From Echinometra lucunter (taxonomy: Eukaryota > Echinodermata > Echinoidea > Camarodonta > Echinometridae): a stretch of DNA of 64,000 nucleotides. Below, one piece after another: positions 33,109 through 44,139 of this stretch. The DNA lies in contig CM057162.1 of the NCBI GenBank assembly GCA_029962745.1, positions 13,576,026 through 13,640,025 of the forward strand, written 5' to 3'. The stretch's first letter is position 1, and every line of letters starts with the position of its first letter. The position numbers and the translations under genes were made by a program. The notes under the pieces were generated by a model. The model was not told the origin of the DNA, did not search any database, and saw nothing but the letters and a program-made list of their open reading frames with translations.

Positions 33109-33909
33109 ATGGGCAACTTTCTTGAGAACTGGAAGTGGCATGAAGCTTTAATAGTTCTACATAGTTCACAATAGGTTTTTCAAGGTTAATGCATTTAAGT
33201 AAAGTGATATCTTGACCTTGAAGATACAAAAATATACAATATGTATATAATATACACAAACAATGCGTGGTTCTCTTCCATAATTGGTATAACATTCCCG
33301 TAAATGCGTATTGTGGTTAGCATTCAGATATCAACATTTTCCATTTAAAAATGTGCTATTGATCTCATTTTTCTAATCTACGCGTATAAAATTTATATAC
33401 ACGAATTCAAATGATAACTCATTAAAAGCAAACAATTTACCTTTACCTGTCATCAAAGGAAGCCATGCCAAAAAAAACCCCAGCAAAAATAAAGCGATCG
33501 ACTATACAGCCAACAGACAGCATTGCTAAACACTATTTCAGGAATGGCTCTCTTTAAAACTACTGCTTTTATGAGGATTAGATTGCAGAATATACTATAG
33601 CCAGCAAAAAATAGTTTAAGCAACAATATGGTTGTCGATTTGGGGAAGGGGGATGGGGATATATCCCCCAATATTGTTGGTAGGAAGATGGTCTGCATTA
33701 ACACTGCCCCCAATAATTCACAATCAGAAATGACATAGCCCATGCAATTCCCTAAGAGTATTAAAAAAAAATAAAAAGGGAAGGGCAAATGGGGGGGGGG
33801 GAAGAATTTCAAAGTAAAAAGGATAACGAAAGACTTTCCAGCACTGGCTCGCTTCGCTAGCTCAACTTTTAAAGTATCTCTAGTTGTGGTTAGATCGGCT
33901 TGCAACTTG

Positions 33910-33958
<49 letters not shown>

Positions 33959-36209
33959 TGGTATACTATTCTTCTACTCACTGCCTTGCATTTTAAGTAT
34001 CTTAACCAAAGCCGGTTATGTCAATATCCTTATGAAATGAAACTGATTTGCATCTAATCGTCTATCTAATGTTATACTATTCTTCTTGTCATAAAATGAT
34101 AGTAATAAAGGTGCAAGGAGTCGAGTCAAACATGGAGAAGAGCTAAAACAGAAGAATTTTTCATGAGATAAAGGGCTGTGACCAATGGCGTATTCCTATC
34201 TCACCAATTATGAGAATGGAGGAAGCCGATGAAATGTATTACTAGAATGATGAGATTGAAGTGACAATACAAAACCATGTTCTTAGCACGGTATATTTTT
34301 AAATACCCATCTTTCTCTTTCTTGCTACACTCACCTATCAAATCTGCAAAAAAAAATATTTCAAAGGAATCATACACTCTTATTCGCTCAGCAACAAGTT
34401 TGAATACAATAATGCTTTTACAGCAAAGTGTCTAACTGTCCTCAATTTTCTGGGGGAAGATGTCCATCATCACAATTTTTGTCACAAGTTTTGGAGGCAA
34501 ATCTACATCTGAAAGAAAATGAGTCCGTAGCTTGTTTTGCTTGCTCATATGGAAACAGAATTGTTTTGGATGGCAAGCGATGAGCCAAATAGCGTTATAT
34601 TTGGCAGTTAGGTGATCGAATATACAACAGTTTGAGGCTATCAAGGAGTGTAAAGTTTTCCTCACTCGCTGCACTCACTCGTATAGCATTTAAATACAGA
34701 ACAGTTGGGGAATACTTTTTCGCCAAGCGTGTGTTTTCCCTTATCTCCCTTCGCTCGCTCGTATTATTTTGAAAGATGGTTTATAACAGCAAAAGATTAG
34801 ACCAGTGAGGTGCTAGAATAGAGTCATAGTATGCAGTGAGATGACTATACCATCAAAACATTTTGACCATGAAATAATACTGTATCACCAAAAGAGTGTA
34901 TTTTCCTTGCTCACTCGTAATATACAAAAACAGGGTGGTTTGGACTGTAAACATAAGACCATAAGCATAAGAGGTACTGAAAAGGTTATAAATCATTCGA
35001 ATCTCTTATTCCTAGTGCATTGTAGAGTGTGTTTTGATGACAGAAAACCCATTTATTTATTACTCGCTCATCCACAACATAAAAAATGCGTCGGTTCATA
35101 CTTTTAAAAAGTGTCAACTAAACTAGAAAGCTTACAGGTCCCTAAACACTCCATTCAGGTAATGGGGATGTACCCCTTCGATGTCATTTGAAGGCTATTT
35201 TTGTTTGGCTAAAGGGATGAATGGTAGAATAGACTAAGAATGCAGTAGATCTGTGAGCAAATATAGGTATTATACCCTCCATTCACAAAATTTAATGACG
35301 CTCTGATCTCTGATGGTCTTATGTTTACAGTCCAAACCACTCTGATCTTTCCTTAACCAATCCTTCACTTTTTAATCCCTTACCCTTTCCCAGTCGCTTT
35401 CCTCCCCGCCTGAGGATATTTGGCATCAGTCCCCCCCCCCCCCCCCCCGAACCCAAATCAAAACCCATGAGCACCAATATCTACATTTGTAAGGAAAATT
35501 ATCATTTGACTGTGAAAATATCATAAAATATAAAAAGTACTTTTTCTGTAACTGGTAAACATGCATGCACTTAAAATGCATGTTATCATCTAATATGCAA
35601 ACAATCATTTGAACACTGACCTGTCTCTTATGATGGCTGAAATATGGATCAATTAACTTTAGCCAACAATATAGTGGTGCTAAACACACTATTTCAGGAA
35701 TTGGTCTCTTGAAAAGTACTAGTTATTCGGCTCAGCCGAGATTTGCAGAATTTTCAGTCCACGATAGGCAATGATATATACCGTAGATATAATAGCAGAT
35801 ACTCAAATTAGTCAGGAAAATGATGTTTTGGCCTTGAAAACATCAAGAAATATCATTTTTGAAAGTATGTTTCTTCTGTAATTAGTATTGCAGTAACTGA
35901 ATGCTTAATAAATGAATTTCATAACTAATTTCTGAGCCTCAAATTCCTGATAAAGAGATTTGAGTACACATATAGTTTTTGTCAGCTACAAAAAGGTGAA
36001 CATCATATGCTTTTCCTCCAAAGTGTAAAGTGTGTGTGGGGTGTGGGTGTGTGTGTGATTGGGGGGGGGGGGAGTCTATCCCCCTCCCCTCCCCCGTTAC
36101 ATTTATGCTTGTTGTTTTTTGTTTCTAAATATCATCCTTGTAGAAAGAAAATCAATCATATTCAATCTATTTTCAATATATGTACATGTACAAATAGACT
36201 GCTGGGGGT
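33109..36209. other. interior of the long-inverted-repeat element; no gene recognised
   Basis: A CT microsatellite lies at about 33911-33953 and C or G runs at 35430-35448 and 36061-36072. The open stretch at 33453-33905 on the minus strand has no motif and looks like chance. Around 34.4-35.1 kb a loosely repeated CTCACTCG/TCGCTCG motif recurs. Nothing coding supported. Confidence 0.5.
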
Positions 36210-36548
36210 GCCATCTTGAAAATTAGCTGCCATTTTAAATCAAGACATCGAAACATAGTCATATCCTCAAACTAACCTCAGATTTGGATTCTCCATCCCG
36301 AAAAGCCCTTAATTCCCAATTTTGAACATTCTAGGAATGTTTAAAGCAGGTAAACTCAAAATCCAAGATGGCCGCCAGCGGCCATTTTGGATTTTCGCGT
36401 ATATCTCAAATTGCTCAATGCTGACAGAGCTCCAGCATGTGGATTGTTAAAATAGAAGGTCTGAACAGTCGATATCAATTAAAAAAAAAACTATAACATT
36501 CAAATGCAACCTTAGGCCTAAAATCCGGGTTTGGCTGCCGGACTATAA

Positions 36549-36587
36549 TGCCTCCGGCAACCACCTACGGTGGGCGGAGGCATAAAA
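36549..36587 (+). mobile_element. 3' hairpin end of the interrupted Helentron-like element
   Basis: TGCCTCCGGC and GGCGGAGGCATAA form a hairpin with a CAACCACCTACGGT loop. The stem matches the subterminal repeat at 29685. Together with 29665-30218 it makes one element split by the Harbinger-like insertion. Confidence 0.7.
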
Positions 36588-36655
36588 AAGGAAGAACTGT
36601 CAGGTCATGATGACAGATCACGGCAAATTAAGAAGAAAAAATAGGACTGAGGAAA

Positions 36656-37115
36656 CTGGGTGATTTCAAGTTCGGTGTGCGGTGTTGGTGTTGGTGTTGT
36701 AATCATACATGTTATTGCTGCTTCTCCCTCGTGGAGCAACGGAACTCTTTGCTAAGGCCACTCGTGACGTTGGTGGTTAAACCCATTTCGCAGTCAAAAC
36801 AACTTGAAATAATCAAAACCATATATTTTCCTTGGAAGAGTGATAATTTTCCTCTTGGATTCTTCAAATGGCTATGCAATTCGAATCCAATAAGATGTAG
36901 ATTTATTAGAAAGTCTGAGGGGAAATGATTTTATCGTCGAGATTTTTCGCTACTACCGTATGACGTCACTCGGTGTTGAGCTATCGATAAGGTGATCGGA
37001 TCAGATCGGTATCGTCACTCTAAACTGACCGTCGGTGTTGGAGCTCGGTTCAGCAGCCTTTCCACGCTCTCAACACCAACACCAACACCGCACACTGAAC
37101 TTGAAATCACCCAGT
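36656..37115. mobile_element. 460-bp element with ~45-bp terminal inverted repeats
   Basis: CTGGGTGATTTCAAGTTC at the left and GAACTTGAAATCACCCAG at the right begin an inverted repeat that continues through CGGTGTTGGTGTTGGTGTTG and its complement. The interior is non-coding and has a TGACGTCA at 36961. It separates two direct copies of a flank (about 36557-36658 and 37381-37482), so it sits at or near a tandem-duplication junction. Confidence 0.75.
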
Positions 37116-37412
37116 GTCCCTCCCATATGCATACCTGTGCCAAAATTGAGGTTGATCTGTCAAATGGTTCTTAGGTTATCGCGAGAACGAGCCATTTTTA
37201 TGTGTTTTATTACCTCTATGACCTTGACCTTTGACCTCGAGACTCCAAAATCTAATCAGATCATTGTCCCTCCCATATGCATATCTGTGCCAAGTTTGAG
37301 GTTGATCTGTCAAACGGTTCTTAAGTTATCGCGAGAATGAAAACGGGACGGACGGACCACCCGAAAACATAATGCCTCCGGCAACCACCTACGGTGGGCG
37401 GAGACATAAAAA
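37116..37412 (+). mobile_element. Helentron/pearl-like element, 5'-truncated copy
   Basis: About two ~150-bp core repeats (GACCTTTGACCTCGAGAC near 37226), a GGACGGACGGACC remnant and a 3' hairpin TGCCTCCGGC...GGCGGAGACATAA. This copy has the intact join ACATAATGCC that is split by the Harbinger-like element further left. Confidence 0.7.
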
Positions 37413-37482
37413 AGGAAGAACTGTCAGGTCATGATGACAGATCACGGCAAATTAAGAAGAAAAAATAGGACTGAGGAAACAG

Positions 37483-38129
37483 GTATTTATTTTCAAAAAT
37501 CACGCAAGACAACTTTTATGTTTATCATGTCTTTCAGTATAGATTCTTTTCAAAGAATCGCGATGCTTTATCCTGGTTTGTCCAAATTACACTCTTTCTT
37601 GAGAAAACAAAGCGCAGATTCTGGAAGAGAGAAGACCCCATGCCATGACTGCCCTGAAAGGCCCACAACGCACAATAGCAGAGTAACACGGCTGCGAGTC
37701 TTGGCGGGAAGGTGTTCGGAGCCGCAAAACAACTTGTCTTTTTTCCCCATGAAAAACATTATAATTCATGACCGAAACAATTCAAAACTTATGTTTATAG
37801 TGAGTAGAAATACTATAGAATCAGGAAAACCAGTTTTTATTCCATTTCATAAACGGTTGCTAAGGCCTTTTCAAGAATGAATTTGACATTACCCATCGGA
37901 AAATGCCTTGTGAAGACAAAACGGAAGTCAAACTTTAAAAGCGTTTTTCTCGAAGAAATACTTTTCCTGAGCCTCCGCCTTCTCGGAGTTTAACGGCAAT
38001 TATCTCAACAAGTACTCTACCCCTTAGCTTGAGCTATACATCAAATTAAAGCTTGAGAAATGAGGAATCATAATCATTAAAAATATGACATTTGAAAAAA
38101 TGCGACTTCTGTCTGATTTTGACGTGACG
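37483..38129. other. no gene recognised
   Basis: One open stretch of 149 codons overlaps this region (37431-37880, plus strand) but carries no recognised motif and starts inside duplicated repeat sequence. Bases 38107-38124 contain GACTTCTGTCTGATTT, also seen inverted at 23641, next to LINE sequence in both places. Confidence 0.4.
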
Positions 38130-39273
38130 GGTCACAAATAAGGAAGCAGCTACAAACAGAGTCTCTGCAAATACCAGGAAGCATTGTAAGAAGAATACCA
38201 GTGGTCTCAGTATAGGAACCTGGAATGTGCGGACCCTAAAGATTGATGGGGACTCGGAAATACTTATAGATGAAGCAAAGAGATTTCATCTTGATATCCT
38301 TGGCATGAGTGAAACACACATAACAAGCACAGAGATGTTCATGAACATAAAGGATTACACCTTCCTCCTATGAAGCTGGAAGGATAATATCAGTCGAGAA
38401 GGAGTATATTGATATCATCAGACCTGCACCATTGTTTACTCAGTTATGAAACAGTCTCATCGCGACTCATCACAGCGAAATTCAAAAGGAAAGATGGACC
38501 TGTAAACGTCATTCAAGTACATGCTTCAACGTCCACAGCGACAAGGAGAGGGACCAGTTTTATGACATGCTGCAGTCTCATATTCAGAAGATCCCTAAAA
38601 AAGAAATCATAATAGTAATGGGAGGAATTACAGACGCAGTATTTGTATTTCGCCAAATCCTTGAAAAAGCAAGAGAGAGGAATGTACTGGTGCACTGGAA
38701 CTTTGTAGACTTCAAAGCCACCTTTGATACCATTTGGAGAAAAGCCTTGTGGAAGTGCCTCCGTACAAATGGAGTGGATTCCGTCCTTCTTGACCTTGTA
38801 GAAAGCATGAACAACCAATCAAGGTGTGCAGTCATTGTTAATAAGTTAACTGAATGGTTTGGGGTGGTAACCAGGGTTCGACAAGGTTGCCTTCTCTCCC
38901 CATGCCTGTTCAACGTTTTCTTGAAATTTGTAATGGATGATGTATGTAAGCTCGACAGCGGGGGAAGATGGGGGATATGCAGATCAATAATATCCGATAT
39001 GCAGATGACACAACCCTACTTGAATTATTGTTTGACAAGCTCCAGATCTCCACCAACAAGTTAGAAGAAGCATGTAAGAAGTAGGGGATGAAAATAAATG
39101 CTAAGTGCAAAATCATGTCAAGTGAGGACAGTGACATCTCTCTCAATGGGACCACTATTGACAAAGTTGACAAATTTGTTTTCCTTGGAAGTACAGTCCC
39201 TTTGACTACAGATGATGCAAGGAGACACATATCCCTATCAGCCTGGTCCTTTGGCAGATTAAGGGGCACAATA
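38130..39273 (+). pseudogene. decayed LINE, second copy (RTE-like), plus strand
   Basis: Same family as 6950-9390. Endonuclease start (NLECADPKD-like, FHLDILGMSETHITSTE) is followed by a large internal deletion that joins the endonuclease directly to the reverse transcriptase (GITDAVFVFRQILEKARERN). NFVDFKATFDTIWRKALWK, RQGCLLSPCLFNVFLKF and a YADD-like block come next, then the C-terminal CKIMSSEDSDISLNGTTID. Several frameshifts. It runs into the gap at 39274. Confidence 0.8.
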
Positions 39274-39773
39274 NNNNNNNNNNNNNNNNNNNNNNNNNNN
39301 NNNNNNNNNNNNNNNNNNNNNNNNNNNNNNNNNNNNNNNNNNNNNNNNNNNNNNNNNNNNNNNNNNNNNNNNNNNNNNNNNNNNNNNNNNNNNNNNNNNN
39401 NNNNNNNNNNNNNNNNNNNNNNNNNNNNNNNNNNNNNNNNNNNNNNNNNNNNNNNNNNNNNNNNNNNNNNNNNNNNNNNNNNNNNNNNNNNNNNNNNNNN
39501 NNNNNNNNNNNNNNNNNNNNNNNNNNNNNNNNNNNNNNNNNNNNNNNNNNNNNNNNNNNNNNNNNNNNNNNNNNNNNNNNNNNNNNNNNNNNNNNNNNNN
39601 NNNNNNNNNNNNNNNNNNNNNNNNNNNNNNNNNNNNNNNNNNNNNNNNNNNNNNNNNNNNNNNNNNNNNNNNNNNNNNNNNNNNNNNNNNNNNNNNNNNN
39701 NNNNNNNNNNNNNNNNNNNNNNNNNNNNNNNNNNNNNNNNNNNNNNNNNNNNNNNNNNNNNNNNNNNNNNNNN
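39274..39773. other. assembly gap, 500 N
   Basis: Exactly 500 N. True size unknown. Confidence 0.99.
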
Positions 39774-39978
39774 CATTTTGTCATATTTTCAAAGGTTCTT
39801 AACAAATCACAATTAATTTGGTCTCATTTTTGATCTAAACAATACAGAATGACTGAGAGAAATTTGGTGCTCGAAGGCAGTAAACTGTCATAACTTCTTA
39901 ATTACTGACCCTTTCCATATAAAAAGTATACATTTTCTGCACCAATATATTCCCACCTATTTTTTAGTGGTATTTCTT

Positions 39979-40073
39979 TAACACTGCAACAATACAAATA
40001 TGGAAAGTGGTTGATGGGATCTAGTCGATGGAACTGAATTCAAAACAAGAAAAGTCGTACATTGTGCTACAAT
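39979..40073 (+). repeat. direct repeat flanking the EnSpm-like region (copy 1)
   Basis: About 95 bp containing CAAATATGGAAAGTGG and GAAAAGTCGTACAT, found again in the same orientation at about 43757-43855. Could be a subterminal repeat of the transposon or a duplicated flank. Confidence 0.6.
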
Positions 40074-40485
40074 TGGCCTTAAATCATTACCTAACCAATT
40101 TGTAGCAAAAGGTAAACTTTCTTCTGGGTTATTCCACCCCAACTCAGCAAACTTAGATACAATTTGTACATAGTTCATATAGATTCAAAAATTGTACATT
40201 TATCAAGAATGTATATTGATTGATGTCTGATGAATAGCAAATTTGAACTCTTTTAACATTTTAAAGTTGTTAGTTGTAAACCCTTCATTGTAAAACAGGT
40301 CACAATTTCTTATCCTCTCTCTACATTAGAATGATTTCAATCAATAAACATGTTTTCAGCCTGCATTCTCTAGTTGCCCAGTGCCTACCCATTGTCCAGC
40401 AGCATCACCATAACTCACAAAGTAGCTGAATTGAGTTGGGCCCTTATTCCACTTATCCTTCAATACATGTAGATAAATGTAAGTT

Positions 40486-43125
40486 CTATAATGAGTCTTT
40501 GTCATATTTATTGGGTACCTCACAAACAAAGTGATTTTTTTCGATCTGAATGTACATACATGAACCTAGTACTTGTACATGTATGTCTCCAATTGGAATT
40601 ACTTCAGCCTCATCACTTGACACATTATTCACACAATGGATGTGATCCCTTTCATTGTAAATATCCATTAAATGAAATGGTTTAACCACAGCAACACTGA
40701 CTTCACCTGTTGGGGTTTCAAGCATAGTAAAGAATTTCACTGATCCAAATGAACAAGATTCATCTTGCACATACTTGATAATGCTTTGATTACAACGAAC
40801 CACTCACTGATAAAAAGATGCATAGACATATGAGGAGCTGCTTTTCACATAAATCTTTGACCAAATCTTCAAACTACTACATGAAATGTTGAATTTACAT
40901 TTGATTGCATTAGAGTCCTCTGGTAACAAAACATATTCCTTGAGTTGATCAATCTGAAAAAATCCAGGCTGAATGTAATTCCAAGACTTATGGTAATGTC
41001 TGCTCATGCTCTCAATGAAAGCACCTGTTTCCTCATCTACTTCTTTGTACTTCTCCTTCAAGACTGGAATAGCCTAAAAGGTTTATAGTGCTTATTATTT
41101 GTTTATCTACACCTGTGTGCCATGTATTTGAGACATGATATAACCATTAAGGTCCTCAAAGACAAAACAGTTATTGGCGAAAAGTGGCCCTATTTTCAAC
41201 ACAGTGTTCACCAGGTGAAGTACTTGATGCATGTTCATTGTCATGTATCGTTCGGAGTAAAGTTCAGCAAATGAACCCACAAACTGTTTTATGCGTGCCA
41301 CTGCCTGTAATATATCTTCAGGCACGTTATTCTCTCTTTTGAGAGTAAAAACGTGGCTTTAACCAAACAACAAAAATGAGCAAAATAAGCTGCTGGAAGG
41401 ATGTGTCGCAAAACAGGTATTCCCAAGTACAACAAAAAGTTTCTGAATTCTGATGCTTTCCAGAATGGTAAATCATCTAGTCCACGTGGAACATGGGTCA
41501 CATTTATAGTTGGTTTAATGTGCGACAGAAGCTCACTCACCTTTTGTCTCCTTGAATAAAATGAAAACTTTTCTTTTCTGTTTTCATTGGAAAACCAGCA
41601 TTTCAGCATAAGCTTTGTCACCCCTTCATACAATCCATGCTACAATCGATGACAAAGCCATGGACAAAATCGAAGTGACTCAGAAACATCAACCACAATG
41701 GGCCTTTGATCCCATTTTCTACATAATCTTTCTCACCATTCTTGATTTTGGCTACTGCTGTGTCAAATCACTTTTTATACTGTCTATAGTGCGTTCAGGA
41801 ACACATGGGTCACGTTCGTTGTATGGAAAGACATGAATGTTGCCTCCTTTGGGTGTTCGAAATGTACCTCCACGCTGTAAACAGTGCCAACACCCATAAT
41901 TTCCATTGAATTGCAAACTGTTGCAAACCAAACTTTTGGCTGGGAGGTCACATGTACAAGTCAATAAAACTGCTTGAGATGTAAACTTTTCGCCACTATA
42001 ATCTTCAAAAGTAACGACATTCTCAAGTTGAACTAAATCATTGTATAGAGGTTGGAGAAAACTCCACATCACAGGTTTATGTGACGAAAGCTACACTCCA
42101 TAAAAAAGTGTATTCTCGCGTGCTTTGCGGTCTGAAAGTGGCAGCTCATTAGTAAGAGGATAAACAGGCCACATAGAAACCTTCGACCTCTTAAAAATTG
42201 ACAAACCGTCCGTATTCATGGCAAATGAAATGTTATTGGGAGAATTCAATATGCCCTCTTGAAACAAGTTTCTATATAAGGAGCCATCGTAAACATCACA
42301 TATATTATCGTCTTTATTTAACTTGTAGTGTTCAAATCTATGCGTATGTATTTTGTCCGTGAAGAATTTCTTTTTGAATAGAACACTTAACTGTGAAATT
42401 AAACTATGCTGCACAAAGTAACAAACTGCTCCTGATGATGTCAAATCCTTCATACAATGAGGATTAGAACAACTTTGTGATGCTTTGTCTACATGGGTAT
42501 AACAGTGGGAGCAGAAATACTGGATAACAGGCAAGAATATAAACTTTCCAAGATACTTCTTCAAAGTATGCAGTGACTTGATAAACATGTTGTTTTCTGG
42601 TAGGAGCAAGTTAATGAGTACAAGTAAGTGTTGCTTATTTTCTTCAGACAACGGAATCGAATCATGAAGCAGCACAAAGGAGTTCAGTTACACCGAGATG
42701 TCTAGTTGAACCAGCATACAAAGGAGGATCTTCTTCATCACCATCACTGTTATCATTACAAGTATATGTATGCTGACACTCATCTTCAATAAAACATGGG
42801 CAATCTCATCAGCAATGACAAGCAAAGGATCATCAATTGTATCATCTGCAAGATCTTCACGCTGTTCCATCTATACAGAGGATTGCAGATCATGCAGCAA
42901 TTCATCCAGCAGTTCATCTTGTAATTTGTTAACAAGTGAGGAATAGTCTCTGCGTGGTGTGTTATGCAAGTCATTTTCAGGAGATGGACAAGCTTCACCG
43001 GTTTCTTCAGCATCTAATGATGATCCAATATCCATGCTGTTGTGCAAATATGCTGCATCAGTGTCATTCTCCAAAGCTGCTGCATGATCAGTGTCACTGA
43101 AGGTACCCACTTGCCCTGAAGCGGC
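40486..43125 (-). pseudogene. EnSpm/CACTA-like transposase, broken
   Basis: The minus strand carries ordered blocks of an animal EnSpm-type (Tnp2-like) transposase. An acidic N-terminal region (SLDAEETGEACPSPEND) begins after an acceptor at 43126. A cysteine-rich segment (YFCSHCYTHVDKASQSC), the signature NTDGLSIFKRSKVSMWPVY and LLTCTCDLPAKSLVCNSLQF with NGNYGCWHCLQRGG follow. Further blocks are DDLPFWKASEFRNFLLYLG, then SFAELYSERYMTMNMHQVLH, and C-terminal sequence to 40486. In-frame stops after LHDLQSSV (TAG) and YVYASFYQ (TGA), plus frameshifts near 42790 and elsewhere, mean it cannot make the full enzyme. A possible tiny intron at 41074-41112 is flanked by consensus-like sites. The mirrored copy begins at 63192 and runs off the window. 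Confidence 0.8.
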
Positions 43126-43337
43126 CTGTAAAAGGAGGATGAAAGAACATTGATTCAGTTAACAGTCTCCACCACTAAAACTGTACCATTTTAGGGGGGT
43201 TGTGATACATGGGTACTCAGATCAACTTGGAAAAAATTACAATTAAACATTACATGTACATTGACATTGTATCATATTAGCATGATACAGTCAAATTTAT
43301 AGCTCCCTAGGACTTTCAGTTCTGTCGTTAAAAATGA

Positions 43338-43571
43338 TTGAAATCTTCAATGAAAACCACTAATAAAACAATTGATACATTTCCTGCAAGTGTGAAAATA
43401 CGCGCCAAGCTCATCCCAACGAATGAAAATCAGTTTTTGAAATCTCCAGTTGGGTACAAAATCAAAATAGAAAAAAATTGTTGGGATCTCGGCGCGTCAC
43501 GCTACGATGAGCTTATTCTACATTGTAAAATAAATAGTGCCCTCATGCAGTTTGAAGACCTTGTACCTTGA
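43338..43571 (+). CDS. 77-codon ORF of unknown nature beside the transposase
   Basis: The frame encodes lysine-rich sequence including SPVGYKIKIEKNCWDLG and HCKINSALMQFEDLVP. It is divergent from the transposase pseudogene. The mirrored sequence at 61875-62000 keeps the C-terminal half with one substitution but is split there by the tandem-core element. No domain is recognised. It could be a transposon-borne ORF or chance, and nothing shows that it is expressed. Confidence 0.2.
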   Translation: MKSSMKTTNKTIDTFPASVKIRAKLIPTNENQFLKSPVGYKIKIEKNCWDLGASRYDELILHCKINSALMQFEDLVP

Positions 43572-43756
43572 AGCGCCAAGAAGATCCCATCAAAAGGAAA
43601 GAACTAAAAGCCCTTAATAGCCAAAGTCAAGTGAAAAGAGGGTGGGATCTCACTGGCGCACCGAGATAACCAAGGTCAAAGGTCAAATTTGTCCAATTCA
43701 TAGCCATTTTGCGTCTCTGCAATTCGGTGCGCCCTTGTCAGAAAATGATTTTGTTT

Positions 43757-43855
43757 AACACTGAAACAATGCAAATATGGAAAGTGGCTGATGGGATCTA
43801 GTCAGTGGAATTGAATTCAAAACAAGAAAAGTCGTACATCATGCTGAAATTGGCA
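43757..43855 (+). repeat. direct repeat flanking the EnSpm-like region (copy 2)
   Basis: See 39979-40073. The same ~95 bp, about 3.8 kb away in the same orientation, one on each side of the transposase pseudogene. Confidence 0.6.
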
Positions 43856-44139
43856 TCACGAAATGAAACACCTCCTTTGGGGGTCCATATTTTCAAAAGT
43901 ACACCTCCTACAAACATGAAAATTTGTACTCTAAGGTATTTTTTGCTGTAGATTCTAAATTTGGAACTTCCAAGATGATAGAATGGTTAAAAAAAAGAGA
44001 GATACAGAGGTCCAAAAAATGAGATTCTAGTGCATACTGGGGAGGGGGGGGGGTCACAACTCACAACCTAAAAAGGAAAAATATTTTATTGTCAAAATTT
44101 TTGAATCTGTAGCCACTATCAAGTAATAACTATATAGGA

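Larger units (their letters stand above)
30219..36545. mobile_element. 6.3-kb non-autonomous PIF/Harbinger-like element with ~340-bp inverted repeats
   Basis: The ends are TAGTCCGG(T/C)AGCC and its complement, flanked by TAA at 30216-30218 and 36546-36548. TAA fits the TWA target preference of PIF/Harbinger. Inverted homology runs from about 30219-30560 against 36210-36545 and contains GGCCGCC(G/A)GCGGCCAT in an ATGGCCGCC-rich block. A nearby copy of the target (ACATAATGCC at about 37365) is unoccupied and supports the boundaries. No transposase is recognised in the 5.6-kb interior, which contains a second transposon (30962-33108) and microsatellites. The TSD length rests on this one site. 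Confidence 0.7.

Noticed and set aside
33453..33905. 150-codon ORF on the minus strand
   Set aside because: Low-complexity hydrophobic sequence starting beside a CT microsatellite, with no motif and no splice partner.
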